The position numbers and the translations under genes were made by a program. The notes beneath the pieces were generated by a model. The model saw only the letters and a program-made list of their open reading frames with translations. It did not search any database and had not been told where the DNA came from. 64,000 nt of DNA from assembly GCA_012295275.1 (NCBI GenBank), contig CM022678.1, forward strand, positions 16,911,227-16,975,226, in the 5' to 3' direction. Positions 1-11,120 of this stretch are shown piece by piece (within the stretch, counting starts at the first letter, position 1; each line of letters starts with the position of its first letter). This DNA comes from Chrysomallon squamiferum (Eukaryota > Mollusca > Gastropoda > Neomphalida > Peltospiridae).

Positions 1-68
1 CATTCAACATCATTTCAGAAAGAGGTGACATAACAGAAACTGACAGCAATCAAGAAGGAAATAATTAA
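1..68 (+). CDS. 3' end of a receptor-type tyrosine phosphatase (gene a, partial)
   Basis: Only the last 21 whole codons before the stop are present, reading FNIISERGDITETDSNQEGNN and ending in TAA at 66-68. The identification rests on comparison with the minus-strand terminal exon at 51193-51270. That exon carries the same LLSFNIISER stretch directly after the QYTFIY part of a PTP domain. Here the tail runs on in frame after SER, whereas the 51 kb copy has lost one base and stops early, so this copy probably shows the ancestral C terminus. The rest of the gene lies left of the window. The downstream 3' UTR resembles that of the 51 kb gene in detail. Confidence 0.6.
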   Translation, partial: FNIISERGDITETDSNQEGNN

Positions 69-800
69 AAAAGAATAAATAGAAAATAAATTTGCCTCAA
101 TTTGTGTTCTTTTTATGAAGCTGAATATTTCTGTAATCCAGATGTCAGGAATTGTAAAGGATGAAGTATCTACACTGGAAAGACACAGAAAGTAATAGAA
201 GTCCATTGCTTGTATTGGAATACAGAAATAATATGATACTGAGTTTTTGAATTCAGGGATATTTGAAACTTTTGTGATGAGAAAGAAAAATGCAAGGCAG
301 TTGTTAAGTGATAAAAATTTGTGTCCACAAGAAAGAAGACATTTCTATAATTAAGATTGCTGCCTGTAATGAGTAAAGGGACTAATGCAAACAAACTAAA
401 ATCTAATCTAGGGCGACCATTACCATATTTATAAAAAGGAGAATTTTTAAAACATTTTTGTGATAGACATGTTTAGCCTAATTAAAAATTGTTTTAATAA
501 TCAGTTGAAATATATGAAGTTATATAAAAGGTACAACATATACTTAGAAGTCAGGGAAATTTCTGTCCACAAGAAAGATGTCTGCTCCTTTAGTGGATAA
601 TGTGACGAATGTAAACAAACTGTAAACTAATCTTCATGTTACTCTCAGCTGCAGTGGAATATGGGTAATATCTGGGACGAGCATTTCCATATTTGAAAAG
701 AAGGACTTTTAAAAACATTTTATGACACTTATAATGTCTAAATATAATATGCTTAATGATGGTTGTAATGTAAAAATTGTGTGTGTATATAAATACATAT
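69..800 (+). other. 3' UTR / downstream flank of gene a, internally duplicated
   Basis: This non-coding stretch matches, in reverse complement, the segment 50560-51190 downstream of the minus-strand phosphatase gene. Two imperfect copies of a roughly 240-base unit follow each other, one around 327-480 and the other around 565-720. Both contain a GTCCACAAGAAAGA-like word followed by GTAAACAAAC or GCAAACAAAC and a TTTTTAAAACATTTT-like end. No convincing poly-A signal position was chosen. Confidence 0.5.
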
Positions 801-1813
801 ATGTATGTATGTGTGTACGTACGTAAATACAAGGCAATTCAATTTTGTAAACAACAGAACAAAATGAATGTTTACGTTCAGTCCATTTCCAAAATTAGAA
901 AGTAAAATATTTAAATTTTCTTTTTATACCAAATGCTATTTGCCTGTGTATGTCTGTATAAGTGTGTTTCGCTGTTTTTATTTACATATCTATCTGATAC
1001 AGGATCTCCTTTGAAAAGTATATTTTTGGTGATGGGAAACCTTAAAGTGTGAATTTATAATCTTATATTGTGATAAAACATCCAGATAACCTTTTTTGTG
1101 TGTGCTAAACTAATAATAATAATAATTTGAGTTGTGTGGTAGGTATCGTAAAAACAGTAATAATAACATTAACAACAGCTGTTATAATAAAACATTTAAA
1201 ATGAATTAAGTTTTCTTATAATTTTCTTCCTTTTTCATAGACATGAGTCTGTCATATAGAGATTTTTGCAAAAATGGGGTTAATTCTCTGTTCCTCTCTC
1301 TTTGTCTCACTCTGTCTTTCCCTCTCTCTCGCTTTCTCTGTGTGTATGTGTGTATTTACATCTGCGTAGTTTCATATGTGTGTATATGTTTATGTGTATA
1401 AATGTGTGTTCACACGTCTGTGTGTGTTTGTATGTGGTTGTGTCTGTGTATGCTGCACATGCATAATTTTAAACATTGGACCAGCAGAGAAGAGTCTAGT
1501 CAAATTATGTCCTTACGAAGCAGATAACACAAAAAAAAAAATACAGTAGAAACACATGAACGCCGAACATTGTAGTGATCAAAAAATCTCAATATAGAGA
1601 CAGAGATACATGTTTTACTATACTTTAATTTCATGTCATTTCATTTATTTTATTTTAATTCAAATGTTCTATTACATTTAATTATTAATTTAATTTAATT
1701 TAATTTTTTTAAGTTTAATTTTTTTTTTCTTTTCTGAACTGCACTAATTTCTAAATTCAGTTTTTAAAATATTTCATTTACAATAAAGAAAAAATTAAAC
1801 ATTTATTAAAAAA

Positions 1814-1857
<44 letters not shown>

Positions 1858-1900
1858 ATGAATGAATAAATGAATAAATAAATAAATAAAAAAGATATTC
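801..1900. other. Gene-free AT-rich spacer with CT/GT-rich and ATA microsatellites
   Basis: No coding exon was recognised. The stretch contains a CT-rich part (about 1290-1345), a GT-rich part (1340-1450) and an (ATA)n run at 1815-1855. Parts resemble, in reverse complement, 22.0-23.0 kb and 61.1-62.0 kb, which are the GA/CA-rich spacers between receptor copies. The GA tract that is long in those copies is short and decayed here. Confidence 0.5.
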
Positions 1901-1929
1901 AGTTTTTACATTTTATTAATCATAAATCT

Positions 1930-2400
1930 TTTATTCATATACCACCTACTATTTCATGGCTTTAGTGTATCCACGTGAAACAAGGGAAGTTACTCTAATA
2001 CGAGTTTAGCAGACTCGATGGTTTCCCAGCCTCAGCAGCTGAGAGAAAAACCTGGATTTTTAGTGTGAAAATATTGACTTGTTTTTCTATAATTATTAAA
2101 ATAAATTAGATTTAAGAATAATATATTTGTCTTAGGTGATAATGAGCTTATACGAGTCTCATAATCATAGTGTGTTCCCACCACCCAACAATGCCGGATA
2201 CATAGCGATAGGTAGGCGAACCTTTTCGACTTGGTTAGTCAGTAGCCTTATTCACTTTTATGTACATCGACAGCTAGTTTAAACACTCAAATTTATGTTC
2301 ACTGTTTGAGCTATTAGAGCAAAGGTTAATACCTGTAAAATTTAGAATGGCAGGTTTTACTTCCAAATTACAGTTGTAGGATGGTTCAATTAATTATTTA
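1930..2400 (+). repeat. R1 conserved spacer unit, copy 1
   Basis: This is one of seven copies of a roughly 400-base unit whose best conserved core is TGCCGGATACATAGCGATAG followed by a GTAGGCGAACC-like word. It lies between the 3' end of one receptor copy and the promoter of the next. Other copies lie near 17.7-18.06, 21.3-21.74, 32.0-32.3, 37.5-37.86, 49.15-49.47 and 60.39-60.77 kb. It shows no open frame shared between copies, and its function is unknown. Confidence 0.6.
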
Positions 2401-2649
2401 TAATTCATTAATTTACGTTATCAACTAAATTATACCAGGTATGTTGTATACGCTTTATAATTAACTGTCTTCTGCATAGTTATCACTGTTGTTAAGTCCT
2501 TATACTCATCATTTTATTGTGTCATTACGAAATAGAGAAATATAAATTATTAAACGAGATAAAGGGGAAACAAAAGTTGTCATTTGACAAGTCAGACATA
2601 AGAAATCGTCCCAAATGTACACACAGTAAACAAACAAATCATGTATCAG

Positions 2650-3000
2650 TGTTATGATTCATAGAATCACAAGTAATAACATGGCTGTAACTAGACTGCT
2701 TTTTGAAAGGAGGCTAAAACACTTAATCCCCGCATGGAGCTGGTCAGTAAGATTTGGGGGAGGGGACTGGGGACCGCCTGACTCCCGCAGAAGCTCCAAC
2801 TTGAAAGACGCAAAATCCTCCACTCTATCTATTTCCTGGGATCTTTTTCCTAGTGCAGTAATCATAACTTTTTATGATTTAATTTTCGTATTTTTAATTT
2901 ACCAGGAGTATTTCGAAATCCATGTACACAAGAACTGAACTAAACTAACACCAGTAGAATTAATGGCAATTGCATTAATGTCCCTGGTAGCACTTAATAA
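2650..3000. repeat. GC-richer unit of unknown nature, copy in block A
   Basis: A patch of higher GC content within AT-rich DNA recurs at about 10080-10450. It reads open for 94 codons on the plus strand and 68 on the minus. In block B the plus-strand frame is broken near the start (one base is lost in the TTTTTGAAAGG part), so a protein is not supported. No domain was recognised. It may be a SINE-like or other non-autonomous repeat. Confidence 0.4.
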
Positions 3001-3041
3001 TAAATGTATCGGAATATAAATTTATACTTTATATATTAAAA

Positions 3042-3044
<3 letters not shown>

Positions 3045-3072
<28 letters not shown>
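3045..3072. repeat. poly-T tract
   Basis: This is an uninterrupted run of T. The matching position in block B (about 10485-10502) has only short A/T runs. Confidence 0.8.
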
Positions 3073-3272
3073 ATTAAAAAAATAAATACTCACTTTTATG
3101 ATGATTCTTTGAGCTATTAAAGGAAAAGTTAATACCTGTAACATTTAAAACGGCGGCTTTTACTTCTTTTACATCAAAGTTATTTTGTTTTGACTTTTGT
3201 AACTAAATTTAAAATGCATATATATATATCTTTTTTATATCTTTTTAAATAAATTTAAAATATATGCAGGTG

Positions 3273-3291
3273 GACACACACACACACACGA

Positions 3292-3332
<41 letters not shown>
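3273..3332. repeat. (CA)n microsatellite
   Basis: This is a dinucleotide repeat whose counterpart in block B lies at about 10656-10719. It produces long Cys/Val open frames that are artefacts. Confidence 0.85.
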
Positions 3333-3333
<1 letters not shown>

Positions 3334-3486
3334 CAAACAACCAGTAACATATGTATGTCTGTGTGTGTATCTGTGTGTATATATACACATATATATACAT
3401 AAACAGAAATACACACACAGAGGCTTATATATGTATGAATATCTGAAACAGTGTATGTACTTTCCTTCGCACCTACAAATGAAATA

Positions 3487-4225
3487 CAGTGGTACCTCGA
3501 CTTACGAGTGCCCCAACCTAAATGTTTCTCGATATACGAGCTGTTGCTTGGTCGATTGTTTGCTTTGAGTTGGAAGCCAAAATCAGATTTAAGAACGAGC
3601 TTCAGAAACGCCGCCTTTAGTTGGCGTAACGAACAACACAACATCCGGCCAGCATCCGCTCTCTCACTCGTTTACGTCACGTGGTTATTTGGCCGTGGAG
3701 GCATCTCTGTTGCGCTGTGTTTTTGTTGTCTGAAGTATTTTGCTAAATTTCTCTTTCCTTGCATTGGATCGTAAGAAAGTGAGTGCAAAGGACAGTGGTG
3801 GGAAGATGAAGCAGATGATGTCCATTGAATTAAAGCATGAAGTCATAGAGAAATATGAGCGAGATGAGCATGTAGTCGATTTGGCTACGCAGTACGAGCG
3901 TAGTACCATACTGAAGCAGAAAGAGTCGATAAAGGCTGTATACCTAGCCAAAGACGTCAAAATAATTTTGACTGATCTCCAAGGTAAATACACTTTACAA
4001 AACCAGCTTATTTCCTTACATTCTCCTTTATTTTATTTTCATACAATATTTGTAATTTATAAATACATTTTTCTGATTTAAAAACACGTTACAAAAATAT
4101 GGGGTGGTTTTCGGGGTTTGGGATTAAAGATATTTGAATTAATTTCATTTGGGAAAATTCATTTCATATACGTCCAAATTGATTTACGAGCTCGGTCACG
4201 GAACTAATTAAACATGTAAGTCAAT
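3487..4225 (+). mobile_element. Tigger/pogo-type DNA transposon relic, copy 1
   Basis: The left end is CAGTGGTACCTCGACTTACG preceded by TA, which is typical of Tigger elements (Tc1/mariner order, pogo group). The body holds a short frame (about 3770-3960) with KKVSAKDSGGK, MMSIELKHEVIEKYER, VDLATQYERST and LKQKESIKA. These match the N-terminal helix-turn-helix of CENP-B/jerky-like Tigger transposases. The DDE catalytic domain is absent, so this is an internally deleted relic. The right inverted repeat is cut off at TAAGTCAATGG and runs straight into hAT sequence; block B keeps the intervening bases. Confidence 0.75.
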
Positions 4226-7200
4226 GGACTTTAGAGGTTTTCATATCGCCCTCACTTCCAAAATTCATTCATAAGTTACAACACACAATGTTTTAAAACA
4301 ATTGAAGTCCTGAGTAATGTTTGATAAACTTACATTTAGTCTTCTGAAAGTCTACAGCACGAATTTAGAAGGAGAAATATAAAAAAGTGATGATGTAAAT
4401 ATTGAATTTAATGCAAAAGGAAAACATTCAAGTAAAGTCCTTTTCAAAAAATGTTTCTTAATAAAAATATATTTCTCAACAAAAAATAGTGTTGTACAGA
4501 ATGCAGCAAAACAGTTTTTAACAATTTATGATTTTGCAATGTGCTTTAAGGCACACTGCGCCGTCAAAGCTAATATATTTAATGAGATTGTTGACTTTGG
4601 TGCTTACAGCCTAATTCCTTCACCCTCGGGTAAATGCTACTTAGAAGTAATCTTAAATCTCCTCTTTTAATGATTTGCAGGCGATTTCTTTGTTTTGTGA
4701 GAAGCTTAGTGACTGCACTAAATCCGCGTTCAGCCATATATGAAGTTGGGAAAGCTATGAAATAAAGCTTAATTGGTTCTCACAACTTGGGATATCTTCC
4801 AGGAATTTCTTTTTGTAACCAAAATTGTTGGTATGATTGTTCGAAGAGAGGCTTGAATTCGAAGTCGTTTTTTTAGAGCAATCAACTCTTCTTGTATTTC
4901 AAGATCGGTTTCATTTACACAAACGTCTGTAAATGGATTCAGAAACCAGTCTGGTATTTCCATATTTGTAAGATCTTGGTATCTACAGCTCATGTCCTTG
5001 TCCAATGTTTCCAAATGATCACAATAAATCAAGAGGTCGCCTTCCAGTTTGGAGTGATCAGACTCATCATTCTCTAGTTCATTAAGTTTTGGAAACTGGG
5101 ACAGATTCCGACGGCCATTATTATTCTTGAAGAAGGCCAGCTTGTCCAAGAATGTACAAATATTAGATTTTGCTTGGATAAGATTTAGCTCACTGCCTTG
5201 CAATTGCAAATTGATATCGCTGAATATGGTGAATAGATCTGTTAAACAGGCAAAGTCTGTTTTGTTTGCTAAAAGATAATCAATCAAATGATTACATTTA
5301 TTTTCCTGGAGAAATTGCACTATGCTGTTGAAAAGAGAATAAAATCGTTTTAAACAGTTTCCTTTGGATAACCACCTCACTTCAGTATGTAATAGAAGGC
5401 GATCAAATTCTTCATCGTTGTTGTTACAGAGTTGTCGAAACATTCGGGAACTGAGGGGTTGACACTTTATTTTATTTACTGCCTTAATAACAACATCAAG
5501 AGATTTATGAAGCTGATCACTTAAGTTCCTGGCAACCAGATGTTACCGATGAATTACGCAATGTATTGTAAAAACACTGGGTACAGCTTTCTTTAAAAAT
5601 GCAAGAAAACCTTTGTACTGACCTGTTAATGCAGGAGCGCCGTCTGTCGCGCAAGCAATAATATTGCTCATTGGGATATCTTTTTTCTTTGAAGAACAGC
5701 TCAACTACAGTAAAATAGATTCAGCTCGAGTCTCCGTTTCAAGTTCCTTTGCAAACAGCAGTTCTTGCACAACATTCTTTTCTTTAATAAAACGAGCATA
5801 TCCCAAAAGTAGAGCTTCATTGCCTGGTAGTGCAGATTCATCCAGTTGTTGACTTTTAAGTGTGTCACATAATATTTCTTCAATATGCGCTGCCATTTCG
5901 TCAACTCTTCTTTGTACAGATTTATTACTAAGTGGAATTGCTTTGATAATTGCACTTGGTGAATCGTGGTGTACTACTGTACGTAAGACTTCCTTCATAG
6001 CTGGCAAAATCAGTTGCTCTCCAATTGTATGAGGTTTCCTTTGCTAGGAATCATTTTGGAGATATTGTATGAACAAATAAGACCATCGTCGCTTTTTCGT
6101 GATTGTTTTGCCGCAAGGGAAACGATGGTGTTTCTGTTGCGAAATTTGTCTCGTAACGTTTGAAAGTATGACAAATGATCTTTCTCTTTGTCAGGATGCA
6201 TCTTTTTAAAGTGCTCGGAAAGCCTGGATGGTTTCATCGCCTTGTTGAGAGCACTTTCTCACAAAGAAGACACATCGGTCGTTGCTTATTATTTGGAGAA
6301 CTAATAAATCCAAACTTCAGATATTCAACACTATTTTGTCTGCACTTTCGTTTTGATGAGCTATGAGTCATGATTATGGGTAGTTAAATACATTCACTGA
6401 AAATAAGCAAAAATAGTTAGAAGCAAACAAAGAATTTCACCATAGCAATTTAAATAAGCATGTCTAATTTGAACTAAACGTTTTATTAACAATTTTTTTT
6501 ATAAACAATGTATTTTTGATTATTAGAAACAGAAAAATTATAATAAGGATAAGTTAATTAAATGATTGTAAGCAACCTTTGCAGTTGTTGTTTTCCAAAT
6601 AACTCGACAGTTTCACAATAACTGTAACCGACTGCTTACTTGCAAGCAATAACCTTCGAACTAAAATTTACTCTGGAAACACGCCAAATTCATTAAAACG
6701 TCAAATTCATTAAAACGTACCAAATATATTTTTAACTTATGAAAGACTAAAACAAAGTTAAAATAATTAAATTGCATTTTAGTTTTCACTTTGCAACTCA
6801 TTTATGAGATTTCAATTTGAAGAATTAACTGTACCAGCATTGACACCCACTCTGTAGTCACAGACCAGTAAGATCACACGTACCAACTTCTGCTAAAAAC
6901 ATATATTATCACGCATAAATCAATCATTCAATGACCTAATATACACAATTGTTCGTTTTATCATTTTTATGTTCGAAACTTTCATTCGAATCCCATCCTA
7001 ATCGCCAATTTTGCATATAAATATGAGCAGGGTAATAAAAAACACTTGTCACTATCACGGCCGCGTAAGAACTGACCATGGACAATTCCCTTGGAACTGA
7101 CTGAGCTGCAGTCAACAAGTTCACGCGTTCATACAGCGAGATTGTTGTGTTCACGCAACAACATTAGCGAGCAATTGGGACAATATACAAGCTTAAATTT

Positions 7201-7427
7201 TACTTTTTATAGTACTGCTTGTTACTATTCTTGTGTGAACAATTTATAGAATTGTAGCTTATAGTGTATTTTACAAAGTAATATTTAAATTTGTGATACG
7301 ATGTATTTTAGATAACGCCCCCTTATGTGCGTTCGGCGCCCCCCAAATGAAGAAAAGACTCACAACGCCCCCTTGTAACTCACCAACGCCCACAAGGGGG
7401 CGTTATCGCCCACGTTGGGAATCCCTG
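4226..7427 (-). mobile_element. hAT transposon with BED-finger transposase, copy 1 (dead)
   Basis: The transposase side was recognised by family motifs (see the pseudogene entry). The right end is TTGGGAATCCCTG at 7415-7427, followed by CTCTAGGA. The better preserved left end in copy 2 is CAGTGTTTCCCAACC preceded by CTGTAGGA. This gives an 8-bp target duplication with one mismatch, as expected for hAT. The left terminal repeat of this copy is deleted. The element sits about 310 bp upstream of a receptor exon 1, and its transposase points away from that exon. Confidence 0.75.
4579..6371 (-). pseudogene. hAT transposase pseudogene (ZBED5/SCAND3-like), copy 1
   Basis: Reading from 6371 downwards: a start region with KRKCRQNSVEYLKFGF, then a BED zinc finger (CLLCEK ... 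KPSRLSEHFKKMHPD), the RNase-H-like region (NKSVQRRVDEMAAHIEEIL, ATDGAPALTG, LLHTEVRWLSKGNCLKRF) and the start of the C-terminal dimerisation region. Inactivating changes visible: a frameshift between CEKVLST and MKPSRL; a stop directly after VFTIHCVIHR; a further frameshift near 4770 before the YMAERGFS-type hATC motif. The frameshift after VLST is shared by copies 1-3 and the HR stop by copies 1 and 3, so the element was dead before the blocks duplicated. Confidence 0.8.
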
Positions 7428-7736
7428 CTCTAGGACATCCATTCTAAATATAGACTAGCGTCAGTGTTAAATACGGGTAACATTTCTATTTTTAGAATTT
7501 AGCTATTCCCATCACCTACCAGGAAACAGAAACTGCAGATAGTGTAAGAACGACACGACATTCTAGAATTTTAGTGGGAAAATATCAGTATTTTTGTTTG
7601 TTTTATCTTCTCTTTTCTTCGTCTAAAGTATCTAACGTGTTAAGATAGTGTGTTACGTATAGAAGAACAGATACTGGAAACTCGAATAACTTTCTCGCTC
7701 ACGAATTTACAAGAACATTGAGATACCCGATTCGTA
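7428..7736 (+). promoter_or_regulatory. Conserved promoter/5' UTR flank of receptor exon 1 (block A)
   Basis: This flank is conserved in every exon 1 cassette in the window. Landmarks are ATTCTAAATATAGAC at about 7441, GTGTTACGTATAGAAGAACA near 7650, and TTTCTCGCTCACGAATTTAC at about 7690. No clear TATA box at a fixed distance was seen. Conservation up to the ATG and beyond the donor suggests that promoter and first exon were copied as one unit. Confidence 0.4.
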
Positions 7737-7800
7737 ATGACGGAAGTTGAATTAAAAATGTCCACGATAATAATTATACTGTTAGTTTTATCGCAGACAG
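7737..7800 (+). CDS. Orphan exon 1: signal peptide of EGF-receptor phosphatase family (block A)
   Basis: The frame reads MTEVELKMSTIIIILLVLSQ then T, and one further base before a strong donor, AG|GTAAGT at 7801. It is a short hydrophobic leader ending in phase 1, like exon 1 of gene b at 27308-27245. Two in-frame starts are possible, at codon 1 and codon 8; the inner one gives a typical short leader. No exon 2 (ShKT-like module) was found downstream on this strand before the next cassette. It may be a surplus first exon or may splice to something outside the window. Confidence 0.55.
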
Positions 7801-8474
7801 GTAAGTGTGTTTGAATTCGTTAAAATTGAACTTCAGTCTGCGCACGTGTGTTGTGTTTGTATGTGAGGTGTGTGACTGTGTGTGAGCGTATGTGTATTCC
7901 CTTGTGTTTGTGTGTACGCTCGTGCTTGTGTGTATGAGACCGCGCCTGCTTGTGTGTATGTGTGTATGCACTGCTTGTGTTTTTTTCTGAATTATTTAAG
8001 AAACGTTTAATTTTTAGCCCACATAAAATAACTTAACTGATTTGTGTTGTGCTCATAATAACGAGACACTCTAATGAGAAAACTTGGACAAGGAAACTTT
8101 GGATTGAGATAATTAATTCGTAAAGTTGGTAGTTAAGTACAAATCTACATTCAAAACAATTTATAATACATCTATATATATTTTACATTTTGTATTTAAA
8201 AAATATAATATATATCAATATCTGTATCTATATATTTATATATATGCATTTCTGATTATGAAAACACAATTATCCGTCATCAGGATCTTTAAACATACAT
8301 ATAGCAATAGAATATATTTCCCGTGATTTGAGATCCGAAATCAAATAATTTAAATATATAGAGTTTTTCTACTTGTTTTTCCTGTTATGTTTATATAATT
8401 TATTATTTTTTATCGTCATTATATATATTTTTTAATTATTTTTATTTACATTTCTTTTATAATAATAATAGCAA

Positions 8475-8548
<74 letters not shown>

Positions 8549-8660
8549 ATGTCTAAGATATTCCAATGTGCCTGTATAAGTAGTCCGTCATACTGGTTTG
8601 AAATATTTTTATTGACTTTTCAACGCTTTATTTAGTTTCTGTTTGAGCAGTGATTTGAAT
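7801..8660 (+). other. Intron 1-like sequence of block A cassette
   Basis: GT-rich sequence follows the donor, then AT-rich DNA and a long (TA)n run. The same order follows exon 1 in block B and, inverted, in block C. No coding exon was found. Confidence 0.5.
8478..8544. repeat. (TA)n microsatellite
   Basis: This is a pure TA run; the block B counterpart at about 16072-16094 is much shorter. Confidence 0.85.
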
Positions 8661-8666
8661 AAAAAT

Positions 8667-9688
8667 TGAAGCTAAATAAACTACGCAGTCAAACACTAAA
8701 CACTCACCCGCCTTATGTGTGTACTCGCGTGCTTTTGTTTCTTTCTGAATTAGATGTATTTAATGTTTAGACCACGTAAAATAAAATAGTTCAATTTTAT
8801 TGTGTTAAAAATAACCGGGAACCCTAATGAGAAAACTGTGACAGGGAAACATAATATTAAAATCATTAAATTGTAAACTTGGTAGTGTACCAGCCTCAAA
8901 ACATTGTCACGCACCCAAAGTTTATCACCAAATAGAATTTAGAGAATACAATCATAAATGTTTGTTCATTTATGCAAAATGTATGTTTGATAATTACAAT
9001 GAACGTTGCGTTAAGCATAGTGATTCGGGATTCTTTAGTTAACAACTTAATATCAACTATTTCTGTAGTACTTGAAGAAGTCAGTTATGGAGATCAATGT
9101 AGAATTTAAAACACATATGCTTTTCTGCAATCAGGACAAAAATTTCCATTTTATTATCGACATAATGTATAAATTTAGTCATTTGTATGATAATCCTTAA
9201 TAAATCCTTCTTGAATCGTAAATCGTATATCATTTCAATGTACAACTTTAATTACTTATTTAACACAGAAGTAAAAATAAATGTAATAGGTCTTTAATTT
9301 TCCCCCTCTCCAGTCAATTTAATCTTAACTAACAAGACTGAGTACAGTTTAAAAATATCTACCCGATGTCTTTATACCGGTATCCATGACCTCATCACGA
9401 GAAAAGGAAATATTTTCCGGCGTTAAACGACTTATATTCTAAATATAGACATGTGTCATTGTACAAATATGAAAAACATGTTTGTTTTTAAATACGATCT
9501 ATTCGCCATGGCGGACAAGGAAACTGAAACTATAGATAGGGGCCGAAGCGACTATAAACGACATTCGTTATAGAAGTTTTGCAAAAGTTTAAGTAATTTG
9601 TGTCATTTTATTTTTCTTCCTGAAAAGTATTTGAAATATCCGATTCATGCAGATGGAATCTTAATTAAAAATGTCCCAGTAATAATTC
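8667..9688 (+). repeat. 1-kb cassette duplicated at 39.38-40.40 kb
   Basis: This segment is collinear with 39381-40400 on the same strand, beginning at GAAGCTAAAT and ending inside exon 1. It separates blocks A and B. It includes the usual exon 1 promoter flank (ATTCTAAATATAGAC near 9437, CCGAAGCGACTATAAACGAC near 9542) and is cut by the assembly gap. Confidence 0.75.
9671..9688 (+). pseudogene. Exon 1 fragment, truncated by gap and frameshifted
   Basis: The frame starts ATG TCC CAG TAA, whereas the paralogue at 40378 has one more C and reads MSPVIIL. The missing C makes an immediate stop. Because it lies beside the gap it could be a sequence error. Confidence 0.5.
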
Positions 9689-9888
9689 NNNNNNNNNNNN
9701 NNNNNNNNNNNNNNNNNNNNNNNNNNNNNNNNNNNNNNNNNNNNNNNNNNNNNNNNNNNNNNNNNNNNNNNNNNNNNNNNNNNNNNNNNNNNNNNNNNNN
9801 NNNNNNNNNNNNNNNNNNNNNNNNNNNNNNNNNNNNNNNNNNNNNNNNNNNNNNNNNNNNNNNNNNNNNNNNNNNNNNNNNNNNNNNN
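9689..9888. other. Assembly gap (200 N)
   Basis: There are exactly 200 N, the same length as the second gap, so this looks like a fixed-size scaffold gap rather than a measured distance. By comparison with 40.4 kb, the missing DNA should at least complete an exon 1 and its donor. Confidence 0.98.
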
Positions 9889-10654
9889 TTGAGCTGTTAG
9901 AGGAAAAAATAATACCTGTAACATTTAGAATGGCAAGTTTTACTTCCAAATTACAATTGGGTTGCAATTAACTATATATAATTCATTAATTTGCGATATC
10001 AAATACATTTTATCATTTATATTGTATGAAATCGTCCCAAATTTAAACAGAATAAACAAACAAGTCATGTATCAGTGTCATTATTCACAGAATCACCAGT
10101 AATAACATGGCTTTAACTAGACTGTTTTTGAAAGGAGGCTAAAACACTTAATCCCCGCATGGAGCTGGTCAGTAAGACTTGGGGGAGGGGACTGGGGACC
10201 GTCTGACTCCCCCAGAAGCTCCAACTTGACGGACGCAAAATCCTCGACTCTAGCTATTTCCTGGCATTCTTTTCCTGGTTCAATAATTATAACCTTTTAT
10301 GATTTAATTTTCGTATTTTCTAGTTTACCAGGCAAAACGGAGTATTTCGAAATCCATGTACCCAAGAACTGCACTAAACTAACAACAAAAGAAATAAAAG
10401 CAATTCCATTAATGTTTCTGGCAGCACTTAAGAATAAATGTATCGGAATATAGATTTATATTTTATATATTATAAATAAAATGTTTTTTATAAAAAAAAA
10501 AATAAACACTCACATTTATGTTGATTCTTTAAGCTATTAATGGAAAAGTTAATACCTGTAACACTTAAAACGGCGAGTTTTACTTCTTTCACATCAAAGT
10601 TATTTTCTTTTCACTGGTATCACTTTTGTAACTAAATTTAAAATAATTGCGGGC

Positions 10655-10655
<1 letters not shown>

Positions 10656-10719
<64 letters not shown>
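10656..10719. repeat. (CA)n microsatellite
   Basis: This dinucleotide run is the block B counterpart of 3273-3332. Confidence 0.85.
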
Positions 10720-10723
<4 letters not shown>

Positions 10724-10889
10724 GACACACACAGGAACACACACAAACAACCAGTAAGAGTAAATAAAAATAAGCGATAAATAAAAATTAAACAATTCTT
10801 AGTAAATACACATTGTTTTCTTCTAAAATACAATTTCCTTAATGTGTGTGAGTGAATGTATGCGTCTATATATAATTATTTCTCAGTGA

Positions 10890-11056
10890 ATGTATGTATG
10901 TATGTGTGAAGACATAAAAACATACATACATACATACATATGTCTGTGTGTATGTGTGTGTATATATATGTATATATATATATACCTACACACATACATA
11001 CATACACAGACCTACATACACACACACACACACCACACACACACACACACACATAG
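10890..11056. repeat. Mixed ATGT/TA/CA microsatellite
   Basis: Compound simple repeat. The Thr/Tyr/His-rich open frame across it is an artefact. Confidence 0.7.
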
Positions 11057-11120
11057 GCTTATATATGTTTGAATGTATGAAACAGTGTATGTACTTTCCT
11101 ACGCACGTACAACTTAAATA

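Larger units (their letters stand above)
2308..8660 (+). repeat. Segmental duplication block A
   Basis: This block of about 6.3 kb is collinear with 9889-16214 (block B). Its right part, about 5.27-8.66 kb, recurs inverted at 26.46-29.79 kb (block C). Shared landmarks in order are a GC-rich unit near 2.66-2.95 kb, a (CA)n tract, a Tigger relic, a dead hAT element, the receptor promoter and exon 1, and a (TA)n tract. The landmarks line up without transposon target duplications at the block edges, so this is duplication of host DNA. Confidence 0.8.

Noticed and set aside
2654-2938. 94-codon frame in the GC-richer unit
   Set aside because: The frame is interrupted in the block B copy, there are no splice partners, and no domain was recognised; treated as a repeat of unknown type.
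6936-7154. 72-codon frame MNTTISLYERVNLL..., also open at 14518-14736
   Set aside because: It lies inside the hAT element between terminal repeat and transposase, has no recognised domain, and is broken by indels in copy 3. Its conservation between copies 1 and 2 is explained by recent duplication.
8667-9688. Cassette copies considered as solo LTRs
   Set aside because: They lack TG...CA ends, a primer-binding site and short target duplications, and they contain a splice donor and signal-peptide codons; host exon duplication explains them better.
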